Assembly (NCBI GenBank): GCA_947630575.1
Contig: CANRIB010000010.1
Coordinates: forward strand, 1 to 38,482
Reading direction: 5' to 3'
DNA length: 38,482 bases
DNA from: an uncultured Bacilli bacterium
Lineage (GTDB): Bacteria > Bacillota_I > Bacilli_A > RF39 > UBA660
Below the pieces are notes generated by a model, which had not been told where the DNA came from, searched no databases, and saw only the letters and a list, made by a program, of their open reading frames with translations. Made by a program: the position numbers and the translations under genes. This document shows, piece by piece, positions 32,869 through 38,482 of this stretch; positions within the stretch are counted from its first letter, which is position 1, and each line of letters starts with the position of its first letter.

Positions 32869-34620
32869 TTAATGTAAGTATTTTTTACTGGCAATTCCAC
32901 AGACAATAGTACCCACAATACCAAGACTGATAAATGGAATAATATTATCTAAAGTTTTTGGATTATCATCAGTTTTTTCATCTTCAATAATCGCGATTAG
33001 ATACATATTGTCATTTATAGTATTAGTTAAATCTAATTCTTGGTTATCTTTATTAGTAAAACCTTTAATATTAAGGCCTTCTTTTTTTAGATTATCTAAT
33101 AAATTTTGTAAAGTGCTTCCCTTTTCAACTTCATATTCTTTTTCTTCGTCTTTAATTAAAACTGTTACTTTAACTTTTTCAGCTTCTTCTTTTACGAAAG
33201 TTGCGGTTATTTTAACGTCATCGTTTGGCATAGTGAATTTACCATCTTTTACTTCAATAGTATTGTCGTCTGCGATAGTATTAATATTACTTATAGCCAT
33301 TGCTATAGGAGATGCGCCAGTTTTAGTTACGGTTATAGATTCTAGTTTATAGCCTTCATCTGGAGTAGCAGTAATAGTTACTTCTTCGCCCTCTACAGCG
33401 TTTTCATTAACAGTAATTTTACCATTTTCAGGTTGTTCAACAGTGATATTATGTAATTTTCCTACTTGACCACTTACTGATTGGCCTAAAGAGGCACTAT
33501 CAATAAATGAGTCAACTTTAGAACTAAAGGTTCCCCCTGTAATAAATTTAGAACCAAAACTAGTTGCTTTAAATTGTTCTGATACATTTATGTTATTAAT
33601 TCCAGTAGGAGAATTAAATTCACCATCTTTTATTTCCATTTTTTCTACAGTTGTTTGAGGAGTATCATCAGTACTATCAACATACTCTAGGATAGTAGCA
33701 TTATTAGAACTAGTATATGTTCCTCCATCAATAGAAATATTAACTTTACCATAATAGCCTTTATTAGATTCAACTTGGATAGCGGCTCCAGTTCCTTCAA
33801 AACCATTATTTAAAGGTTTTGGTTCATTTTTAGGACCAGTGGCAGTTACTGTAGTTCCTTTTAGATTTAAAGTTCCAGATTTAGTTATTATGCCAGTTTG
33901 GCCTTCAATAGTAGCCTTATTAATGGTTATATTGGAATTTCCGGCTTGATAAATGCCCGTGCCATCTTCAACATTAGAAATTAATTTAGCACCATCATGA
34001 ATATTAATTATTGGAGCATGAGCTGCGTTTTTAATATTACCATGAGTACTTAAGGCAGCAGAAACAGTAGAAGCTGTTTTAGCATTATTTAAAATAGTTC
34101 CATATATATCAACAGTGGTGCCAAAATTTACAGATTCATTGGCAGCATTAAGAATTATATTAATAGGATTAATTCCTTCAATTGTAACATTTGTATCAAT
34201 AGTTAAAGTAGAATTTTTTTCAACATCAGTACTTGAGCCATAAATACATAAGGTGCCATTAATAGATGTTAATTTTCTATTTATGATTTTACCATACCCA
34301 GTTATTTTTAAATCACCTTTAGTTAAGAGAATTGTAGCATTACCAGTTCCTTCAATATTATAATTGTTTAAGTTTATAGTTATATTCTTATCAGTATTAA
34401 TATCTAAAAATTCATTAATGGTGGTAGTTTTTAATAAATCAAGAGTTCCTCCCTTGGTATTAAGGTTATTAATTGCAGTTTTTAAATCTTGATAACAATT
34501 ACTTTCAGTTGATGCAACATCGGAAGCACTACAAGAATTTGCTTTGGCTTCTTTATAATTTAAGCTAAAAGCTAATGCACCAATCATTAATGAAGATAAT
34601 ATTTTTTGATATGTTTTCAT
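32869..34620 (-). CDS. Cell-wall adhesin with beta-helix-like repeats and NPKTLD sorting signal
   Basis: 583 aa. Signal peptide (MKTYQKILSSLMIGALAF..., cleavage likely after EAKA near residue 27). Residues about 40-350 are parallel-beta-helix-like repeats rich in N, G, T and I (KITGYGKIINRKL, ITINKATIEGQTGI, GTYTSSNNATILEYV). Then comes an InlB-repeat/Big-type segment (about 385-475; GKITVNENAVEGEEVTITATPDEGYKLESITV...MPNDDVKITATF), and a C-terminal sorting signal: NPKTLD, a hydrophobic stretch (IIPFISLGIVGTIVCGIA) and a basic SKKYLH tail. The motif fits class B/D-type NP(Q/K)T recognition by the adjacent sortase. An extracellular adhesin is the likely role. Confidence 0.86.
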   Translation of the reverse strand: MKTYQKILSSLMIGALAFSLNYKEAKANSCSASDVASTESNCYQDLKTAINNLNTKGGTLDLLKTTTINEFLDINTDKNITINLNNYNIEGTGNATILLTKGDLKITGYGKIINRKLTSINGTLCIYGSSTDVEKNSTLTIDTNVTIEGINPINIILNAANESVNFGTTVDIYGTILNNAKTASTVSAALSTHGNIKNAAHAPIINIHDGAKLISNVEDGTGIYQAGNSNITINKATIEGQTGIITKSGTLNLKGTTVTATGPKNEPKPLNNGFEGTGAAIQVESNKGYYGKVNISIDGGTYTSSNNATILEYVDSTDDTPQTTVEKMEIKDGEFNSPTGINNINVSEQFKATSFGSKFITGGTFSSKVDSFIDSASLGQSVSGQVGKLHNITVEQPENGKITVNENAVEGEEVTITATPDEGYKLESITVTKTGASPIAMAISNINTIADDNTIEVKDGKFTMPNDDVKITATFVKEEAEKVKVTVLIKDEEKEYEVEKGSTLQNLLDNLKKEGLNIKGFTNKDNQELDLTNTINDNMYLIAIIEDEKTDDNPKTLDNIIPFISLGIVGTIVCGIASKKYLH

Positions 34621-34649
34621 TTAAAACCACCTTTTTCTTTCTTGAGTTA

Positions 34650-34679
34650 ATTTTACTATATATTTACTTCACTTGTCAA
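34650..34679 (-). promoter_or_regulatory. Promoter of the adhesin-sortase unit
   Basis: On the minus strand: TTGACA (plus 34674-34679), an 18-base spacer and TAAAAT (plus 34650-34655). Confidence 0.78.
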
Positions 34680-34723
34680 TCACTTTATATTTATATTTAC
34701 ATATCATGTGTAAATCATTTAAA

Positions 34724-34748
34724 GAAAAAATCTCAAAATTATGAGATT
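34724..34748 (-). terminator. Intrinsic terminator after the 531-aa flavoprotein gene
   Basis: On the minus strand AATCTCA pairs with TGAGATT across a 6-base loop, followed by TTTTTC. Confidence 0.8.
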
Positions 34749-34758
34749 AATTTATACT

Positions 34759-36354
34759 TTAAAATTCTTGTTCATTACTATATTTTTGAATTAATTCTTC
34801 GGCAACTTTTAGACCATCAATTGCCGAAGTTGTGATTCCTCCAGCATAACCGGCACCTTCACCGATGGGATAAACTCCTTTAATATTAGATTCCATATGT
34901 TCATCCCGAATAATTCGAACTGGAGATGAGGTTCGGCTTTCTATCGCCGCAAGTACAGCATTATCATTATCAAAACCTTTTATTTTTTGACCAAAATTAG
35001 GCATGGCTTCTTTAATCGCATCACTAATATAACTTGGAAGAATAGTATTTAGATTGCTTAGGGTATAATTTCCTTTTAACATATAAGAAGCACTAGATAA
35101 GGATTTACTGGATTGATTATTTTGAAAATCTTGATATAACTGAAGAGGAATACGTCCCTTTCCTACTTCATAAGCCTTTTTTTCTAGTTCTCGTTGGAAA
35201 GATAGTCCTGATAAAGGTTTGTTCCCAAAATCGTTTGGGGTAACAGTTACTATTACAGCACTATTTGATGTTCCACTGTTGCGGGCATGATTGCTCATAC
35301 CATTGATAACCAGATGCTTTTCTTCACTTGATGAATTTACAACATAGCCTCCAGGACACATACAAAAAGTATAAACTCCCCTTTTATCTTTAGTTGTATA
35401 AGTTAATTTATAGCTAGCCGGAGGTAAAAGTTTAGCATATTTACCATAAGTACTTTCATTAATCATAGCCTCATCATGCATTATGCGTATACCGACCGCA
35501 AATGGTTTTGCTTCCATATTTAAATTATTAGCCTTTAACATTTCAAAGGTATCTTTGGCACTATGACCTATGGCTAAAATTAAATTAGAACATTTAATTT
35601 GTTCTTTATTGTTTATTTCAATAGCTTCTAATTTATGATTATTAATAAATAAATTGGTTAGTTTGGTATGATATAAAAATTCTCCGCCTAAGTTAATTAT
35701 TTCTTTACGAATATTTATAATAACATCTCGCAGTAAATCAGTTCCTATGTGGGGGTGTGAACTATAAAGAATATCAGCAGGAGCACCATGAGCAACAAAG
35801 ATTTCTAAAACTTTTTTACCTAAGAATCTTTTATCTTTTATTAAAGTATTTAGTTTGCCATCGGAAAAAGTACCAGCACCACCTTCACCATAAACTACAT
35901 TACTTTCGGGATTTAATTTACCTTTTTCCCAAAATGTTTCTACATCTTTAATTCTTTTTTCTATGGGACTTCCTCGTTCTATAATAAGAGGTTTATACCC
36001 TTTTTGGGCCAGCATATAGCCGGCAAATAAACCTGCAGGACCACTGCCAATAATAATTATTCGGGAAGTTAGTTTGGCACTTCCCATTTTGGGAAAATGA
36101 TAACTTTCATCAGGAGTTTTAATAATATTTAAATTATGATTTTTAGCTAATAATTCATTTTCATTGGGGACTTCAACATCAACTTCATAAACAAATAAAA
36201 TATTATTTTTATCACGAGCATCAATTGATTTTTTATTTATTTTAAAACTTTTAATAGAAGATATATTAAGATGAAGTATTTTAGCAACTTTTTTAATAAG
36301 AGTTTCTGGGCTATCTTTAGTTACTTCAATTTTAATTTGTCTTAATCTAAGCAT
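34759..36354 (-). CDS. FAD-dependent oxidoreductase of the COG2509 group
   Basis: 531 aa. An N-terminal domain (residues 1-95) precedes an FAD-binding Rossmann fold with GSGPAGLFAGYMLAQKG near residue 103 and the group's signature GEGGAGTFSDGKLNT (near 155). Further motifs are SHPHIGTD, GIRIMHDEAMIN and a C-terminal PIGEGAGYAGGITTSAIDG that would contact FAD. Members are predicted dehydrogenases of unknown substrate, often described as uncharacterised NAD(P)/FAD-dependent enzymes. The frame overlaps the end of the next gene (36347) by 8 bases, so the two flavoproteins are cotranscribed. Confidence 0.88.
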   Translation of the reverse strand: MLRLRQIKIEVTKDSPETLIKKVAKILHLNISSIKSFKINKKSIDARDKNNILFVYEVDVEVPNENELLAKNHNLNIIKTPDESYHFPKMGSAKLTSRIIIIGSGPAGLFAGYMLAQKGYKPLIIERGSPIEKRIKDVETFWEKGKLNPESNVVYGEGGAGTFSDGKLNTLIKDKRFLGKKVLEIFVAHGAPADILYSSHPHIGTDLLRDVIINIRKEIINLGGEFLYHTKLTNLFINNHKLEAIEINNKEQIKCSNLILAIGHSAKDTFEMLKANNLNMEAKPFAVGIRIMHDEAMINESTYGKYAKLLPPASYKLTYTTKDKRGVYTFCMCPGGYVVNSSSEEKHLVINGMSNHARNSGTSNSAVIVTVTPNDFGNKPLSGLSFQRELEKKAYEVGKGRIPLQLYQDFQNNQSSKSLSSASYMLKGNYTLSNLNTILPSYISDAIKEAMPNFGQKIKGFDNDNAVLAAIESRTSSPVRIIRDEHMESNIKGVYPIGEGAGYAGGITTSAIDGLKVAEELIQKYSNEQEF

Positions 36355-37558
36355 TTTTACTTGCTTCCTCTCCGGCAGTTAAACCTGTTATCCAGGCAAT
36401 ACCTAAATTATAGCCACCACACTCACCAGTAATATCAAGTAATTCTCCTACTAAATATAAATCTTTAATTATTTTACTTTCCATAGTTTGCATATTAACT
36501 TCTGTTAAAGGGATGCCACCCTGACAAACTTGAGCATGATTAAAATCTAAGGTGTCTTGAACTTTAAAAGGAAAGTTTGTTAAAAGATCAACAATTTTAG
36601 TTTGGGGAGCATTTTCCCATAAAATATCATCTTTTATTTTGGCTATTTTAAATATTACATTAACTAATTTAGGATTTAAAAAGCCTAATAAAATATCTTT
36701 TAAAGTATAGTTATTAAGTTTTATACTTTGATTATTTAGCCAAACTAAAAATTCTTCTTTACTTCCTTTATACCATGGAACTAAATTAAGATAGATAATT
36801 TCTGTTTGGTTATTTAATAAGCCTTTAGATATATAACTACTTAAATTAAATATACAAATACCACTTAAACCATAATTAGTAAATTGAGCTTCACCAGTTT
36901 CAGTACGAATTATTTGGTTATTTTCTTTTAAAGTTAAAGTCGCGTTACTGCGGACACCATCCCATAATTTATAATAATTATCAGAACCGGTTAATTGTAC
37001 TAATGAGGGTAAAATTGGGGTTAGATTATGGCCTAGAGATTTTACTAGATTATAAATGTTACCATCAGAACCAGTTTTGGGAGAAGCTTTACTTCCGCCG
37101 GCAATAATAACTTTATCACTTTCATAGATATTGTTGGTTGTATATACATGAAATTTTTTATCTTTAGTTATCTTAGTAACATATTCATTTAATTTAATGG
37201 TTACTTTAAGAGTTTTTAATTTAGTTTCTAAAGCATTTAAAACAGTTGATGCTTGATTAGAAAAAGGATAATAATAACCATTAGTAACTTTTTCAATAAG
37301 ACCTAAATTATGAAAAAATGGGAGAATAACATCTTTTTTTGTTTGCCAAAGTTCTTGAAATAGTTCAATATTTTCAGAATGATATTTAGTTATATCTTGA
37401 TATTCATTCCAAAAATTACAACGACCATTGCCAGTTAATAATAATTTTTTACCTAATTTGTTATTTCTTTCTAATAATGTTACTTTAGCACCATTCATGG
37501 CGGCTTTAATCGCAGATACCATGCCGGATGCTCCTCCACCAATGACAATAATATGCAT
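36347..37558 (-). CDS. HI0933/BaiN-family NAD(P)/FAD-dependent oxidoreductase
   Basis: 403 aa. The opening MHIIVIGGGASGMVSA is the FAD dinucleotide fold; GKKLLLTGNGRCNFWNE is the hallmark of the family (COG2081). The C terminus (VGELLDITGECGGYNLGIAWITG) closes the FAD site. Members have been described as aminoacetone-oxidase-like or as reductases; the substrate here is unknown. The start at 37558 is chosen from GGTGA at five bases' distance; ATG at 37564 and GTG upstream are less well spaced. It is first in a two-gene unit with the COG2509 enzyme. Confidence 0.88.
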   Translation of the reverse strand: MHIIVIGGGASGMVSAIKAAMNGAKVTLLERNNKLGKKLLLTGNGRCNFWNEYQDITKYHSENIELFQELWQTKKDVILPFFHNLGLIEKVTNGYYYPFSNQASTVLNALETKLKTLKVTIKLNEYVTKITKDKKFHVYTTNNIYESDKVIIAGGSKASPKTGSDGNIYNLVKSLGHNLTPILPSLVQLTGSDNYYKLWDGVRSNATLTLKENNQIIRTETGEAQFTNYGLSGICIFNLSSYISKGLLNNQTEIIYLNLVPWYKGSKEEFLVWLNNQSIKLNNYTLKDILLGFLNPKLVNVIFKIAKIKDDILWENAPQTKIVDLLTNFPFKVQDTLDFNHAQVCQGGIPLTEVNMQTMESKIIKDLYLVGELLDITGECGGYNLGIAWITGLTAGEEASKNA

Positions 37559-37584
37559 TTTCATCACCACTTGTTTCTTTTATG

Positions 37585-37613
37585 ATTTTATCATACAAAT
37601 ATACGTATGTCAA
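37585..37613 (-). promoter_or_regulatory. Promoter of the two-flavoprotein unit
   Basis: On the minus strand: TTGACA (plus 37608-37613), a 17-base spacer and TAAAAT (plus 37585-37590), beginning just after the SDR gene's stop. Confidence 0.82.
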
Positions 37614-37623
37614 ATAGAAATGA

Positions 37624-38373
37624 TTATGGTCTTAATCCAGATGCGCCTTGTAAAGTTATAGTTTCGCCACTGATATATGAAGCAGCACTACTAGCTAAAA
37701 ATAAGCAAACGCCTCCAATGTCTTTTTTAGCATCACCAAATCTTCCCATAGGAATATCTTTAATGGTTTTATTGTAGGCTTCAGGATATTCTTCTTTCCA
37801 TTGACTTAATTTTTCGGTCATAACTAAAGGACAAATACAATTAACATTGATATTATCGGGTCCCCATTCAGTCGCGGCTACTCTGCTTAAACCTCTAATG
37901 CCTTCTTTCGCGGCAGCATAACTAGATTCAGCAATACGACCAAAAAGTCCGGCACCACTCGCAAAATTAATTACAGAACCTTCAGTTTCTTTTAAATAAG
38001 GATAACATTCACGCATATAATGAAAAGTGCCATATAAACCTGTATCAATAGCTAAAGCAAAATCTTCATCAGTATGTTCTACCAACATTTTTCCAGATTT
38101 AGATGCTTGAGCATTATTAATTAAAACATCAATTCTTTTAAATTTGGCAATAGTATTAGCAATAACATTTTGAACATCAGAAGTATTTTTACCATCGGCA
38201 ACAATACTTAAAACTTCGACTTGATATTTTTCTTCAAGTTTTGTTTTAGCCTCCAACAATGTTTTTTCTGTACGACCTGTAATAACTAAATTATAACCGG
38301 CTTCGGCAAAAGCTTCGGCTACTCCATAACCAATTCCCTTTCCTCCCCCAGTAATTATAACAACTTTTTTCAT
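37624..38373 (-). CDS. SDR family NAD(P)-dependent oxidoreductase
   Basis: 249 aa from the ATG at 38373, which has GGAGG five bases upstream; the longer frame starts within that site. Classical SDR features: TGGGKGIG (residues 8-15), NNA (86-88), Ser139 in NFASGAG and Y152-x-x-x-K156. The loop position that often holds a catalytic Asn reads IDTGLYGTF (Asp110/Thr111), as in some enoyl/dienoyl-type reductases. The C terminus ETITLQGASGLRP fits tetramer-forming members. Substrate unknown; the gene ends 66 bases before the flavoprotein gene, but a separate promoter lies between them. Confidence 0.9.
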   Translation of the reverse strand: MKKVVIITGGGKGIGYGVAEAFAEAGYNLVITGRTEKTLLEAKTKLEEKYQVEVLSIVADGKNTSDVQNVIANTIAKFKRIDVLINNAQASKSGKMLVEHTDEDFALAIDTGLYGTFHYMRECYPYLKETEGSVINFASGAGLFGRIAESSYAAAKEGIRGLSRVAATEWGPDNINVNCICPLVMTEKLSQWKEEYPEAYNKTIKDIPMGRFGDAKKDIGGVCLFLASSAASYISGETITLQGASGLRP

Positions 38374-38443
38374 AACTTCCTCCATCATAGATATATTATA
38401 ATATAAAATACAAGAAAAATGAAAAATAAATTTTTCATTAAGT

Positions 38444-38472
38444 AGAATTCCTTTCGGAATTCTTATTTTTTT
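38444..38472 (+). terminator. Terminator-like hairpin upstream of the SDR gene
   Basis: AGAATTCC and GGAATTCT form an 8-bp stem with a TTTC loop, followed on the plus strand by TTATTTTTTT. No plus-strand gene leads into it inside the window, and no T tract follows on the minus strand, so its purpose is unclear. Confidence 0.5.
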
Positions 38473-38482
38473 GTTATACTTA

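Overview
The window is AT-rich (under about 30% G+C by eye) and reads as chromosomal DNA of a monoderm Bacillota/Bacilli-type bacterium, perhaps a gut Erysipelotrichales- or RF39-like lineage. The lineage is inferred. Evidence: consensus sigma-A promoters, GGAGG/GGTGA ribosome sites, a T-box in front of valS, SepF and DivIVA, a class B sortase with a sorting-signal substrate, TasA/camelysin-like signal peptides, and the Bacillus-type gene set tmcAL / DUF177 / rpmF. Most genes are on the minus strand.

Layout. 1-3.5 kb: two tandem surface proteins with C-type-lectin-like C termini and hypervariable, GC-rich 3' segments. 3.8-4.9 kb: Rpn/PDDEXK-type nuclease with 78-bp coding repeats. 4.9-6.8 kb: self-regulated YtrA-type GntR/ABC operon with a palindromic operator. 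6.9-8 kb: membrane-anchored Big_2 protein. 8.1-12 kb: tRNA-Arg(CCT), a frameshifted alpha/beta hydrolase, valS and its T-box. 12-15 kb: membrane-anchored beta-rich protein, rpmF, DUF177. 15.2-17 kb: tmcAL and a protein with a Cys-His-Asp pattern. 17.0-17.2 kb: an unannotated small RNA gene with two 50-nt repeats that covary as pseudoknots. 17.2-21.6 kb: polA, a putative HExxH protein and mutM. 21.6-24.3 kb: a third lectin-like surface protein, divergent from a double-HTH regulator. 24.4-29 kb: AI-2E-family protein, divIVA, sepF and a three-gene cluster of unknown helical proteins. 29.2-31.7 kb: NMT1/SsuA-type ABC importer. 31.9-34.6 kb: sortase and an adhesin with an NPKTLD sorting motif. 34.8-38.4 kb: two flavoproteins and an SDR enzyme.

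Two signals stand out. First, the three lectin-like genes end in 110-bp segments that are far richer in G+C than their surroundings (54% and 57% counted in two of them). Variable codons mostly end in C or T inside a fixed frame, and an identical GTAATAAAT follows. This is what targets of a diversity-generating retroelement look like, but no reverse transcriptase or template repeat lies in the window, so the driver would have to act from elsewhere. Second, 17019-17207 is a complete free-standing RNA gene: consensus promoter, 5' hairpin, two exact-period 50-nt units with compensatory changes, and an intrinsic terminator. I do not recognise its family.

Cell-surface functions dominate the accessory part of the window: lectin-like proteins, the sortase with its substrate, the Big_2 protein and the beta-rich anchored protein. 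The rest is mostly conserved housekeeping.
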